From Harmothoe impar (Eukaryota; Annelida; Polychaeta; Phyllodocida; Polynoidae): a stretch of DNA of 64,000 bases. Shown in pieces: positions 1 through 10,789 of this stretch (the stretch's first letter is position 1; each line of letters begins with the position of its first letter). A program made the position numbers and the translations under genes. The DNA lies in NCBI GenBank assembly GCA_947462335.1, contig OX381707.1:80004610-80068609 (forward strand). Direction: 5' to 3'. The notes below the pieces were generated by a model. The model saw only the letters and a program-made list of their open reading frames with translations, ran no database searches and was not told the DNA's origin.

Positions 1-2020
1 ATGCCGTCTGATCTTTGACCCCTTCCTGTGTAACCCTGATCTTCCTGCATGACCATGACCTTCCTGTGCTGCCAGTGCAGTGAACATAATGATAAGGTGG
101 GGCTGGTAGCATTACTCATCCAGTCCACTAGGTTTACTATATGGTGCCAGGAATTAACATGTGTGACAAAGACATTGCGTTAAGTCAGTTACATGTCTTT
201 CACCTGAAAGTGGGTGAGGAAAGGCAAAGAGACAATGAATTGCACTATTGTTTTGTATTTTCCTTGTGGTTCTTAGGTTGACAATAACAGTCAGGAACAT
301 GTTCAATTTAATTGTTCACCAGGATGGTAAAAACAGGGTGTGCAATTGCAAAATTCATTTCAGAAAAGGAAATGAGTGATTGCATTTAAAATAACAAAAA
401 GACATTTTTTGCAAAATGATAGCTCGGTATTAAGGAGATGAATGTTGTAGAAGACAAGGGAGGTTCAAAGGTGCCACCCACTCATGTTCTTAATCAGGTG
501 TCTTAATAAGCTGTTTGTTACCAGTTCATCATAAATACATCCTAATGCACTTAAAAACAACTTTGTCTCCCTTTGGTTTTCATAAAACAAAGTGATTTTT
601 CAGGAACAGTATGACACTGCTCTTGTGCGTATGCTGAGCTTCATTGCTTATTGAAAACTGACAAAGTAACACTATTAAGACAATATAAAACAAAGTGTAT
701 GTGGGATTATCCCACCTCCTTCCAATGAGATTGTGCTTGTCAGGTATACCCTCCTGAAACCATAGCCCCTTTATATATAGGGCTGCGTACCTGTCCAGGC
801 TGCACTCCACCTGTTGCTGGAGAGGTACCGAGATCTGCGCCTGCTGTCTTTTCTTTATCCCTGTACCTGATCCCCCAGGTTTATCATTCCTTCTCCATCC
901 CTTCCCTATTTTTACCCAACTTCCTAGGTGGTCAAGTTCTGTCCCTGTTTGTTATCTTGCATTGTTTACCCTTTCCTTAGTTTGTCCCACTCTGATTATC
1001 CTCATACACTCCTATTCCCAACACCTATTCAAGTAAGATATGTATAGGTTGAATAACCTTTGTCTATATTGAATATTCCTTATCTGTATTAGAGAATAAT
1101 ACAAGAAAGATCATATCACAGGATACCACATAGTTATCTTATTTGAAATTCACATAATATTATACAGAATAAAGGTACCCAAAATTGATAATATGCTTCT
1201 TGTTGCGAACAAATACAGGTTGGAGAATCTATAAACAGGACTAGCTGAGGGAATGTTGTGACACTGACAGCAGTAGGTGGGTGGGGGATATATAAGTGGG
1301 TGGGGGATAGATAGGTGCACTGAGTAGGAGGCAGCAACAAAGAAACCACTCTGCTGTAAGACCCTCATTGAGCTGGCTCTGATCACAGTTTATCCATCCC
1401 ATCTGATCACAGTGCCATTATACCATCTGATCTCTGATCTTCCTATGTGACCCTGACCTTCCAGTGCTGCTGGTGCTGTGTGTGTCCTTGTTTGGGGCTA
1501 CTGTCATTACTGAGACTGGTTACAGTATAACGGCAATGCTGACAAAAGCGGTCAAAGACCTGGTATAGAAAGGGCAGGGGGAATACCCAATATCCATGAG
1601 GTTCCTTTCTGTCCCTTAGAAATACTTGTCATAGAAGCCCCGGTTTAATATATGACGCCACCATTGGTCCCAAGACTTTATAAAAGAACACTTTGGATGC
1701 AAGGCTTAACTCCCTTCACTAAATATTTCAGAGGAAAACATTCATAGTTGTCCATTGGGATGATGAAAATATTGGTCCTGTAATTGTGGGAATTTTTTCA
1801 GAAAGAGAGGAAAAATGATGAGGAAATGAGTGATTACATTTTAAATAACCAAAAGACTCTTAAGGAAGACACATGTTTTGGCAAATAGTGCCGCAGCAGG
1901 AAAGTGATCTGCACCATAAAAGACACAGGAGGCTAAAAGGAGGCACCTTATCATGTTCTTCAAGGAATGCTTGCAAACAATTCCTTTTAAAATGTTGAAA
2001 TATTGTTTTTATGGTTACTT
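1..2020. repeat. Diverged tandem duplication, period about 1.4 kb
   Basis: Positions 1-560 and about 1400-2020 resemble each other in order. Both carry a stretch about ATCTGATCT and CTTCCTGTGTGACCCTGACC, then a shared block reading GAAATGAGTGATTGCATTT followed by AGGTGCCACC and CATGTTCTT. No gene is recognisable. A TATA-like TTTATATATAG lies at about 768-778 and an ATATATAAG at about 1288, but no exon can be tied to them. Confidence 0.55.
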
Positions 2021-2373
2021 CAGTATTTCAGAAACCACTGTTCCTCCCTTACGTCTGCAGTGTGTGAGTGTGTAATTTGTAGAGGGTAAAATTATTTAGG
2101 AACATCTACAGTATCAAAAGCTAACAGATGCTTACATGCATATTTTGATTCATGCATGGCTGTGCCCCTGCCTCCGATTATGAAGACCTCTCACACTATT
2201 CTCATGTCAATTCCCTCCCTCTCTGGCCACCTCTCTACTCACTGAGAGATTATGTTCTAGTTCATCCTAATTCACTTGTTCTAAAACTGTAGAGCTGCTG
2301 CCAAACAGATCAATGTCTCTTGTTGTCCTGGCGTGGTGAGTGGCTGATGATGGTGAATTTGGTAACTGACATA

Positions 2374-2564
2374 CCGTATCCGCCCGTTTTAGCGCACCTG
2401 GGCTCATGTATTTCATCCTCAACTTTGCTTTGCGCATATACAAGACATGTGCTTATTTGAGATCCAATTTTAGTGTTTAATGTAATTTTGGTACACTCTT
2501 CCACCCTGTGCTAAAATGAGACATGCGCTAATTTGAGTACCTGTGCTAAAACGGGTGGATACGG
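2374..2564. mobile_element. MITE with CCGTATCC inverted ends
   Basis: The left end CCGTATCCGCCCGTTTTAG at 2374 is repeated in inverse orientation at the right end, which reads CTAAAACGGGTGGATACGG up to 2564. The 191-bp element has no coding capacity. The outermost CCGTAT is shared with the element at 17096-17274, so both may belong to one transposase family. No clear target duplication was found. Confidence 0.7.
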
Positions 2565-3630
2565 AAGCTGTTTATCCTTGTGTAATTTATTATTATTCTG
2601 ATTTATGCCATACTTAATCACCTACCCAGTAGGTTTCACGTCATTTCCTACTATTTTCTGCCATTGCCAAAGCCATTATACAATAAATACCTTTGAAAGA
2701 GATTCATCTGAACTGTAGTTTTGCACAATTGATTCCCAGTGGTGTGTGTCAGGATTGTATTAGGAACCATAGAAGAATAATTGAGAATGCCCCTGGGCTG
2801 ATTGTTTCTGATCAACAACGAATAGGGTAAATCTGGCTTCCAATGTGGTCTCTTTTTTCCATTTTTACTATTCTTAGATAAGTTTACAATTAGCAAAGGG
2901 GTAATTTGGTTGAAGTGACATCTTTGGGCATGGACAGTGTGAAATGGAAGTTGCAGGTCATTGAGCGTGCAATAACAAATTGGCATAATGGATCCTATTT
3001 AAAGAGGTTAAATGAAATGGCTTTGGAGTGAGAGCGTGAGAGGCAATTATAGAGAAGAGTGGGACAATGTTAGAGCTACTGTGGGGTTTGGATTAGCCGT
3101 TGCTCCTCCCTAGTCACCTTCTGCACCCAGCACTTAATGCTAGTAGAGTGTCCCTGACTTGACCCAACCCCAATTTGTCACCACATATATTTGCTGTCTG
3201 AATGGGATTTCTCGAACCATCAGCCACCTTGGTAAGACCTCCAAAAGAAAAAAAAGAAATCACCCCACACCAGGCATATGAAATACTTAGATCAGAGCAC
3301 ATATAAAAAAATAATAAAACAAAATTCCCTTGTCAGATTGACACTAGGGATTGAATTATACAGACCCTGTTAATCAACACATGAATTTTCTAGGATAAAA
3401 ACCCAATGCAAATGTGCAAATTATCGTTTATAGGTTATGCCAAACAAAATTTCCTACTGAATGAGTTCCATGCTTAATAACTGAATGGCAACAAAATATG
3501 GCTGTTAAAGTTTCAAATAATGTTTGCAGTTTGAGAGTTTCATGGCATCCTACCCCACTCCCATTCCAACACAAGTAGTATATAATGTATCGGAACGGGA
3601 CCATGCTTAAGTACTGTTTATTACTCAATC
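2565..3630. other. No gene seen
   Basis: AT-rich sequence with short scattered ORFs only. No splice-consistent exon, RNA gene or repeat end was recognised. Confidence 0.5.
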
Positions 3631-4060
3631 GATATGCAGCCAATCAGAGGCCGCCATTTGGTCACGTGACCCCCTCATTTGCATAGTTACGTAAAAGGCC
3701 ACACCCCCTTGATCACCAGCCAATCAGAGGCCGCCATTTGGTCACGTGACCCCCTCATTTGCATAATAGGCCACGCCCCCCTTGATCACGTGACCCCCCT
3801 CATTTGCATAATAGACCACGCCCCCTTGATCACCAGCCAATCAGAGGCCGCCATTTGGTCACGTGACCCCCTCATTTGCATAATAGGCCACGCCCCCTTG
3901 ATCACGTGACCCCCCTCATTTGCATAATAGACCACGCCCCCTTGATTACCAGCCAATCAGAGGCTTCCATTTGGTCACGTGACTCCCTCATTTGCATAAT
4001 AAGCTTCCATTTGATCACATGACCTCTTCATTTGCATAATAAGCCACAACAACAGCACGT
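3630..4060 (+). promoter_or_regulatory. Tandem array of promoter-type motifs
   Basis: The module CCAATCAGAGGCCGCC-ATTTGGTCACGTGACC-CCTCATTTGCATAAT-CCACGCCCCCTTGATCAC recurs, whole or in part, about six times. Read as known motifs, each unit holds a CCAAT box, a YY1-like GCCGCCAT, a perfect E-box CACGTG, an octamer ATTTGCAT and a KLF/Sp-type CCACGCCC. CCAATCAGAG starts near 3640, 3720, 3837 and 3954, giving spacings of about 80 and 115 bp. The motif matches are direct. That they drive transcription, or which gene they serve, is inference; the array could be a passive satellite. Confidence 0.6.
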
Positions 4061-4625
4061 GGCTCTCTTTGTTTGTAAACAACACCACGTGGCTCTCTTT
4101 GTTTGTAAACAACACCACGTGGCTCTCTTGTTTGTAAATAACACCTACTAAGTTTAGTCATAGGTAGCAGCAGCATCTTCAGCAGCAGCAGCAGGAGCAG
4201 CATCTTCAGCAGCAGTGGCAGCAGCAGCAGTAGCAGCAGCAGCAGCCCGTGGTCACGCGACCTCTTCATAATTTGCATAATAAGCCACAACAACAGCACG
4301 TGGCTCTCTTTGTTTGTAAACAACACCTACTAAGTTTAGTCATAGGTGTCTAGAGCAGCAGCAGCAGCATCTTCAGCAGCAGCAGCAGCAGCAGCAGTAG
4401 CAGCAGGAGCAACATCCTCAGCAGCAGTAGCAGCAGCAGCAGTAGCAGCAGGAGCAACATCTTCAGCAGCAGTAGCAGCAGGAGCAGCAGCAGCAGCAGC
4501 ATCAACAGCAAAAGCAACAGCCCGTGGTCACGCGGCCTCTTTATTTGCATAATAAGCCACAACAACACCAAGTGGCTCTCTTTGTTTGTAAATAACACCT
4601 ACTAAGTTTAGTCATAGGTGTCTAG
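4036..4625. repeat. Repeats of forkhead/E-box block and CAG tracts
   Basis: A block reading AGCACGTGGCTCTCTTTG then TTTGTAAACAACACC and CTAAGTTTAGTCATAGGTG occurs in full or in part near 4050, 4085, 4115, 4290 and 4565. It is separated by long CAG/GCA trinucleotide tracts. On the minus strand the block begins with the codons for LDTYD plus stop, that is, the 3' end of the alanine-rich ORF at 4608-5360. The downstream copies therefore look like tandem duplications of that gene's 3' end. Confidence 0.65.
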
Positions 4626-5360
4626 AGCAGCAGCAGTAGCAGCATCTTCAGCAGCAGCAGCAGCAGCAGCGTCATAGGTGTCTAGAGCAGCAGCAGCAGC
4701 AGAGTCATAGGTGTCTAGAGCAGCAGCAGCAGCAGCAGCATCTTCAGCAGCAGCAGCAGCAGCAGCAGCTTCTTCAGCAGCAGTAGCATTGCTCTGAGCA
4801 ACTCTATTAGCATCAACAGCAACATCAGCAAAAGCAACAGCCCGTAACCCAGCATCATGCGCATCAGCAATAGCAGCAACAGCGACATTGCGACTAGCAT
4901 CAGCGAAACAGGCTATGTTTTTAGCAGCTGTACAAGCATTAATAGCACTAGCCCTAGTAGCAGCCGCAACAGCGTCACCGTTAGCAGTCGCTGCAGCATC
5001 AGCAGCAGCAGCATCGGCAGCAAGAGCGGTAACAGTAGCAAGAACATTAGCAGCACGAGCAGCAGCGGCGAGAGTAACAGCAGCGTTGTTAGCAACATTA
5101 GCGACTTCGTATGCAGCATGTGTAGCACGAACGGCGGTAAGAGCTTCACGTCTTGCACGAGCAGCAGCAACAGCTGCAGAAGTAGCCCTCACACTATCCA
5201 GCCACCCGTACGAATCTTGATAAAAACGAACCTCCATGTTGCTACTTGTTAACTCATCAGTAACCATGGTCATCTCCTCCGTGTGGTGTTGTCGCTGCTC
5301 TGTAGTAGTGTTGGGAGGCTCACATTTGGTAGAACGTAGAGTGATTCCTGATGACGCCAT
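4608..5360 (-). CDS. Alanine-rich 250-residue protein, unknown
   Basis: This is an uninterrupted single-exon ORF starting MASSGITLRS. The first 55 residues are polar and of mixed composition. The rest is dominated by alanine (I count 94 Ala in 250), punctuated by charged residues (EEA, EDA, ARARRE), which suggests a long alanine helix. The C-terminus carries four copies of LDTYD separated by alanine runs. There is no signal peptide or membrane segment, and the family is not recognised. The middle part (about residues 60-200) is not a simple codon repeat, which argues that the frame is more than a CAG-tract artefact, although the poly-Ala ends are. The sequence CTTCTTTTACCACCTTCAG just before the ATG could be a splice acceptor, so a 5' exon may be missing. 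It could instead be a repeat-born open frame. Confidence 0.4.
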   Translation of the reverse strand: MASSGITLRSTKCEPPNTTTEQRQHHTEEMTMVTDELTSSNMEVRFYQDSYGWLDSVRATSAAVAAARARREALTAVRATHAAYEVANVANNAAVTLAAAARAANVLATVTALAADAAAADAAATANGDAVAAATRASAINACTAAKNIACFADASRNVAVAAIADAHDAGLRAVAFADVAVDANRVAQSNATAAEEAAAAAAAAEDAAAAAAALDTYDSAAAAALDTYDAAAAAAAEDAATAAALDTYD

Positions 5361-5639
5361 GCTGAAGGTGGTAAAAGAAGTGTGTGGGATCCATGTTTCA
5401 CTCTCGCTTATGTACTAGGCTCCGAGATAAGCCTCTTAACTCATGAGAAAAACTCTCACTAGGAAGGCGACCGGCTGTCTACCTTTGTAGGTGTGGGTTC
5501 GTTACATCTTTTATCCTGTTCGACTCCCCGAGGAAATAGATGAAAAAACAAAAGACCCTCTTTCAAGCACTCGAATCCGCAGTCAGTAGGAAGCTATAAG
5601 GAGCTTAACTTGTTTTGATTTAAGCTGTCTACCACACGC

Positions 5640-6440
5640 ACGCGCTTGTAGTCACAGCTAGAGTGGCAGACATCCGTCCGCCCGCTGGTGCATGACACCC
5701 GGCTTTAAACACCCCCTGTAGTATTTTTTGTATACACAGTTGAACATCTTAATCTCTTACCCAGCTATAATCCTATATACATGTAACGCGCATTACTCCC
5801 CTTTATGGCAATTATCAGATTGATTTAAGGGTGGAAAGGGCTTAGGTGATTAGGTCCCTCTCTAGCTGAAAACAGGCTTAGAACATAACATGCAGTCATC
5901 CGGCCGCGTTAAACACCCCCTGTAGGCTTTTTGTATACACTCTTGATCCCCTCTCTAGGTGAAAACAAAGCTTAGAAGATGCAGTCATCCGTCCACGGGC
6001 TGGCGCGTCACACCTGTCGTTAATCACCCCCTGTAGTCTTTGTATACACCATTGACCCGCTTTATCTCTTCACCGGCGCATGACACCCGACCTTAAACAC
6101 CCCCTGTAGGCTTTTTTTTTTTTTGTATACACAGTTTGAACGTCTTAATCTCTTACCCAGCTATAATCCTATATACATGTAATGCGCATTACTCCCTTTA
6201 TGACAATTATCAGATTGATTTAAGGGTGGAAAGGATCTAGAAGAGGGTGGGGGATCTAGCTGAAAACAAAACAGGCTTAGAACAAAAACATGCAGTCATC
6301 CGGCCGCGTTAATCACCCCCTGTAGGCTTTGTATACACTCTTGATCCCCTCTCTAGGTGAAAACAAAAGCTCCGTCCACGGGCTGGTGCGTCACACCTGT
6401 CGTTAAAACGCCCCCTGTAGTCTTTGTATACACAGTTGTC
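5640..6440. repeat. Tandem repeats upstream of a TATA box
   Basis: Six copies of a core reading about ACCCCCTGTAG..TTTGTATACAC occur near 5709, 5911, 6021, 6096, 6311 and 6408. A longer block of about 105 bp starting at the CACAGTTGAACATCTTAATC region at about 5737 recurs with few changes at about 6130, a period of about 390 bp. The array ends just upstream of the TATA box at 6559. Confidence 0.7.
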
Positions 6441-6558
6441 CCGCCTTATCTATTCACCAGCTATAAGCCCATATACATGTACATGCGATTTTTGATTTCC
6501 TCTCTGGAAGAGGGTGGGGCTCAAGGTGAAAACAAGATTAGGACATTCGCTCTCTCAG

Positions 6559-6600
6559 CTATATAAAGAGCCTCAATTGTTCTTCCAACAGCACTTCACC
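6559..6600 (+). promoter_or_regulatory. TATA-box promoter
   Basis: CTATATAAAG at 6559-6568 is a strong TATA box. A start about 30 bases on falls near 6590 in CCAACAGCACTTCACC, followed by a short leader and the ATG at 6639. The repeated region just upstream would be its proximal control region. This rests on motif spacing only. Confidence 0.45.
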
Positions 6601-6638
6601 ACCGGTACACTATCAGTCACGAGGCAGATGTTTGCGGT

Positions 6639-6674
6639 ATGGTTCATACAGGTTACCTACTAATAGCGGTTTGG
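6639..6674 (+). CDS. Candidate first coding exon, signal-peptide start
   Basis: Downstream of the TATA box the ATG at 6639 opens MVHTGYLLIAVW, a short hydrophobic stretch like the start of a signal peptide. It runs straight into a consensus splice donor GTGAGT at 6675. No following exon could be identified with confidence between 6.7 and 9.5 kb, so the product is unknown. An ATG at 6628 in another frame gives only a very short peptide. The exon is inferred from TATA, ATG and donor in the right order. Confidence 0.3.
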
Positions 6675-7259
6675 GTGAGTAGATCACTTTTTTTTTCTAA
6701 AACAAAACCCACTTAGAACTCGGGTATGTATATGTAGCACTGTTAGTGTAAGTACACAGTAGAATCTACTGTACTATAGACTTAACCCTCTGAAGACGGT
6801 GGAGCGCGTTAATGTGCAGGTCTGTGTCGGCGTCACTGTTTTTTTTTTGTTTTTTTTATTCTAACTAAAAAAAGAAAAAAAAGTCAGAAGTCAATCTACG
6901 ACCTATCAAAGACAATTTTGTGATAAGTTCAAACTAAATAAGAGACAGTTTGAGCGTCTCTTAGTCGCTGTCAAAGATGCGAATAACGAACGCGCTAGTA
7001 TAGTTCCCCGCTCTTTCGTCAGATGGCGCAACAATAGGAATTTTGTACATTCCTACGATGCTCACGAACATTTTAACGCATAATGAGCTATATAGGCAAC
7101 AAAGTTCGCTTCTAATATATTAAAATATAAAAAACAATTCAATATTGTGTATTTCTGATAGAAATGAGACAGTTTCTTTAAATACCAACTAAACTATAGC
7201 GAGATGAAAAATACCACACCATATCTAAGGCGTTATAAAAGATATACATAGTCAGAACC

Positions 7260-7480
7260 TCTCACCGAGTCGGTAATCTGAAAAACGGATCAACTCGTTT
7301 TGACTCGTTGTGCCACAAGGGCCCCCGTCCAACGGGGCTTTCGAGGCCAGTCCGTCAGAGTGAGCCATGCTGCTTAACATGAGGCGTAATTAATTACGCC
7401 GATGTTGCGCAGCATATAACCAACTCGATCAGAGTTGGTTGGCCCCTCTTTAGGGGCCACACAATAAATAAAGAATAGAA
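7260..7480 (+). other. Cluster of hairpins, possible structured RNA
   Basis: Several perfect inverted repeats follow one another: ACCGAGTCGGT (about 7265), CCCCGT-CCA-ACGGGG (about 7324), the palindrome GGCGTAATTAATTACGCC (about 7383), ACCAACTC-GATCA-GAGTTGGT (about 7420), and GGCCCCTCTTTAGGGGCC (about 7441), then ACACAATAAATAAAG. The last stem-loop followed by ACACA recalls the histone mRNA 3' stem-loop but has one base pair too many, and no histone ORF lies upstream. The segment is richer in CpG than the flanking DNA. RNA function is inference. Confidence 0.4.
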
Positions 7481-7794
7481 GACTAAGGGAACGTTCACAA
7501 ACGTCACCCCTTCCTATGGGGTGGGTGGGTCTTTGGGTTTAGTGACAAAACAGCGACATGGGAGTAGGAGGGGGGAGAGTCGGAGTTTGCGTGTCAGCTC
7601 TCTTTTTTTTTTTTTTCCAAGTCTACATATTATTTATGATTAAAAATAATAAAAAACACGATAATATAGAGCGCTGATCAAAAACTGAATAGAAAAATAA
7701 CCAAAATAGGTTGGGGAAATCTCTGCTATCTAGCTGATCGGTCGTTGTCACACGGTGCAGAAAATTTACTTTTAGAAAATCTATATTAGGACCA

Positions 7795-8000
7795 CAGACG
7801 GGGCACATGTGTCACTTGTTGAATATAAGAGATGCTAATGGTCCTTGTCGAATTTAAGAACTAGGTCTTGTCCATTGTCTATTTTGAGAAGTAGTCTTGC
7901 CCGTCTTGCCCCTTGTCGCCAACTCCCAGCACCCCCGTGTCTCTTTGTCCATATTGGCTAAAACAGGACATTGTTGACTTGTCTATTTTACCCGTCTGGG
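7795..8000. mobile_element. MITE with CAGACGGG ends and internal repeats
   Basis: The ends CAGACGGG (7795) and CCCGTCTGGG (to 8000) are inverted. The inside is made of degenerate repeats of about 25-30 bases built on TTGTC.ATTT.AAGAA. The same arrangement occurs at 8966-9199. Confidence 0.6.
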
Positions 8001-8965
8001 GCCTTATTATTAATCCCTGTGTATAACTTGCAGCTTATATGTTGTACCAAACCTCCTTCAAAATGTCGCATGTGTGGATCTAGGAATTTGGGAGGTAGAT
8101 TGGGATGGGGTAATACGCAACGTGTTTGGAGTATTTGAAACAAGATACGTAACTTTAATAATGTACAGAAAAGAACGAGTCACACTAGGCGGCAAATTTT
8201 AGTATCAAATTAAAAGCTTATGCTGTCAGTAATGCAGTCAGCTAGGAATAACTTGCATTATCACAACTTTTTTTTTTTTTCCCTCGAATTACTGAAACGT
8301 GAAAATTGATCGCGAAAATTCCAAATTTCCCCATGTATTTTAGCCCCAAAGTAAAAAAAAAAAAAGCTCTCGTCATATTTTTTTTCACTGCTTAGTGATG
8401 AGAAACAACTGAGGTTGTTTCTTAGTCTTAAGATAATAGGCTACATCAACTGTTATGACTGACACATAGAACAGTCCTGAACAGGAGAAGTTTCTGGCTG
8501 CAAACATAGGGGCGGTAACCCTTCTCCGAGCATAGACACCCACGTGTGCTGCTGAGAGAGATCAACCGGAACTATGAGCGAGCCAAGTCTGTGCTTGGAG
8601 AATAGGCAGTAATTCAAAAATAGAGGGCGATAACTGTGTTGTATTCTGGGAGGGTTTATTGAGTACAACTTTATAGTAATATAGAATTGAGCCCGAACCA
8701 GTTCTATAGACAGGAAAAATATATCTAGGTCGCCAGATTCCATCTCTTTTCTATGCCAAATATGTCAGAATCTCATTTTTTTACTGAGTGGTTATTTTTG
8801 ATAGTGTAGAACCAATATCTGTCTAATTAAAAACCCTTATCAGTTTTGTTTTTACATACAAAGAATTTTCCCACCCTTCTAGGCTTTTTCAAAGGATAAG
8901 AATTGAGATAGCTGAAGGTCATTATGTATGTTTTAAACCCTTTTGGTGATACCCTACATAGGCCC
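8001..8965. other. No gene seen
   Basis: AT-rich sequence with homopolymer T and A runs near 8267 and 8353. Nothing gene-like was recognised. Confidence 0.5.
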
Positions 8966-9199
8966 CTAGACGGGGGGATGCTGTGTCACTGTGTCATTTT
9001 TTAAAGAAATGGCTATGTCCCTTGTCGATTTTTAAGAAAAGCAGTTTGTCCCTTGTCACTGACACTATAAAAATGTCACTACCCCTCATGTCACTTGTCG
9101 ATTCTAAGGAATACCCATGTCACTTGTCGATTCTAAGGAATAGGTCTTGTCCCTTGTCACTAGGGTCATGTCGATTTGTCGATTTTTACCCGTCTGGGT
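8966..9199. mobile_element. Second MITE with TAGACGGG ends
   Basis: Ends TAGACGGGG and ACCCGTCTGGG enclose tandem degenerate copies of TGTCACTTGTCGATTCTAAG. It is the same family as 7795-8000. The internal copies differ in number, so the family carries a variable internal minisatellite. Confidence 0.6.
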
Positions 9200-9221
9200 G
9201 CCCCTCTACATAAGGGAGAAT

Positions 9222-9393
9222 CTAAAAAAAATTTTAAAAAGATTAGGGTCGGGCCAAAATGATAGGGTCGGTCGGGTTACCGGAACACAACTTTTTTTTT
9301 GTTCGGCCTAACCCCTTCCCCTCATGATTAGACCCGATACGACGTCACATTCATCATGATACCATCATACAACATGATGCACACACGGCGCGC

Positions 9394-9431
<38 letters not shown>

Positions 9432-9560
9432 CTCACACAGACAGACAGACAGACAGACACTCACAGTACACCTGATGACCTCCACATGATGACCTGATGC
9501 CCTTCCTAAAAAAAACCAACCCGACCTACCTACTCAAGAGGGTTTCAGTGTAGAGACTAT
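9222..9560. repeat. Microsatellites inside a GGGTCGG repeat
   Basis: An (AC)n tract at about 9400-9428 and a (GACA)n tract at about 9438-9458 lie between AGGGTCGGTCGGGTT (about 9265) and the inverted-like AACCCGACCTACC (about 9519). This is probably another small inverted-repeat element with microsatellite expansion inside. Confidence 0.5.
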
Positions 9561-9676
9561 TAGGGGTTTTTCTGATGGGTATATTATATTGAGATTGATT
9601 TTCAACTTTTGTGATAAGCGGGTGGTCCTGAAAAGGACCGTTAGAGATGATAGCAGGGAACTTGCTGCTGAGGCGG

Positions 9677-9940
9677 TCATATCACGTCGTAGTCCTTCAG
9701 CATCTCCAGGATGGCGGGCGGTAGGCCTTCCTCCCTGCAGACCTGCTGCTTGACCTGTTCGACGGACTGCCGGATGAGTTGATCCGCGAGCTCCGTGATC
9801 AGCTCATCGGCCACACCCTCCTCTGCAGCAGCACGCTGTCTCTCTGCCTCTTCTCTCTGTAGTGCGGCTGCGAATTCCTTCTCCACGGCCCCATCGATCA
9901 CAAATCGGGAAACGGCCACGAAGTTCACTCGGTGAGCCAT
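9677..9940 (-). CDS. Short charged helical protein or terminal exon
   Basis: The ORF begins MAHRVNFVAVSRFVIDGAVE at 9940 in a good start context (ACAAAATGG) and ends LKDYDVI plus TGA at 9677, 87 residues. The composition is balanced: a glutamate/alanine/arginine helical centre (LQREEAERQRAAAEEG) and an acidic amphipathic stretch with single valine, leucine and isoleucine residues. Codon use looks protein-like and GC is higher than around it. I do not recognise the family. The frame is open upstream to about 9985 but only through a GTG. It could be a complete small gene or the last exon of a longer one; no upstream exon was found. A plus-strand promoter candidate lies 0.86 kb away in divergent orientation. 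Confidence 0.5.
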   Translation of the reverse strand: MAHRVNFVAVSRFVIDGAVEKEFAAALQREEAERQRAAAEEGVADELITELADQLIRQSVEQVKQQVCREEGLPPAILEMLKDYDVI

Positions 9941-10789
9941 TTTGTCAAACTGACTTCCTAACCGCCTGAGAGCAGCTGACGTCACACTATTTTTGACGAC
10001 GCTATGACGTTCATGAGGTAGGCAGGCGACGTCGTTTTACTTCCTTATTTGGAGTTTGGGAACTTGTGACACTGCAGTCATACGTAAGGTCGCGATAAAG
10101 CAACTAGTGTTGAAAGTGCGCCGGTCTTGAATAAGCGCTGGAGTATAAGAGCCTCCAAATGTTTTTTCTTAAGCACTAAAATCGCGACTTTGAATAAGCG
10201 CCAGCGTCTGGTTTGTATATAGCTCCTGAGTAAGAACTTCACCGAATTGAAAAGCGCTCCCTCAGAGCACTTAATCGCGACAGTACGGTACAAATCTGAT
10301 GTCAACCCGCGCCAAAACAAAAAGGACAAAAAGGGTGTTCTGGTCACACGTACCTACGACGAGCGACCTTCAGCTATCACCACGTGAAGAGTGTGAATTA
10401 AATTTGTACGGCAAGAAAACTTAAACTGATAACGATTCCATTAGATAAGTATTTGGTTCCAATCTATGGCGAGATATTTCCGACACTTGTCTCCACCAGA
10501 GCGATTGATTTATATGTCTGTAAGCTTCAGCTCTCCAACACTCTCCAATATTCGCCGGTGGATAAAGGTCGCCACCTGTAATTAGTGACAACTAAACCTC
10601 TGCTGGAGAGTGAAAGCTACGTTGAGTCTTGAGGTGCGCAGAGATACTATCTGCCGCAGCCTGATTTTAGTTCCACGCTATTTAGATAACCGCCCCATTT
10701 AAAATCTCTCGATCCTAGAAAAGAAAAAAAAAATGCTAGAGTTTATCATGGATGCGTGTCAGTTTTTAGTCAAGCCGTAGAGTGAAAAA

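Noticed and set aside
4015..4598. Poly-leucine and poly-alanine ORFs in CAG tracts
   Set aside because: They are frame shadows of the trinucleotide repeat and lack any non-repetitive portion.
7262..7275. ACCGAGTCGGT resembling the end of a tracrRNA
   Set aside because: An 11-base palindrome by chance in an animal genome; no cas genes or CRISPR repeats are present.
7441..7458. Canonical histone 3' stem-loop
   Set aside because: The stem and loop lengths differ from the 6-bp, 4-base consensus and no histone ORF precedes it.
10078..10347. Minus-strand ORF of 89 residues upstream of the short gene
   Set aside because: It overlaps internal repeats (GAATAAGCGC at about 10130 and 10193) and lies where a promoter is expected.
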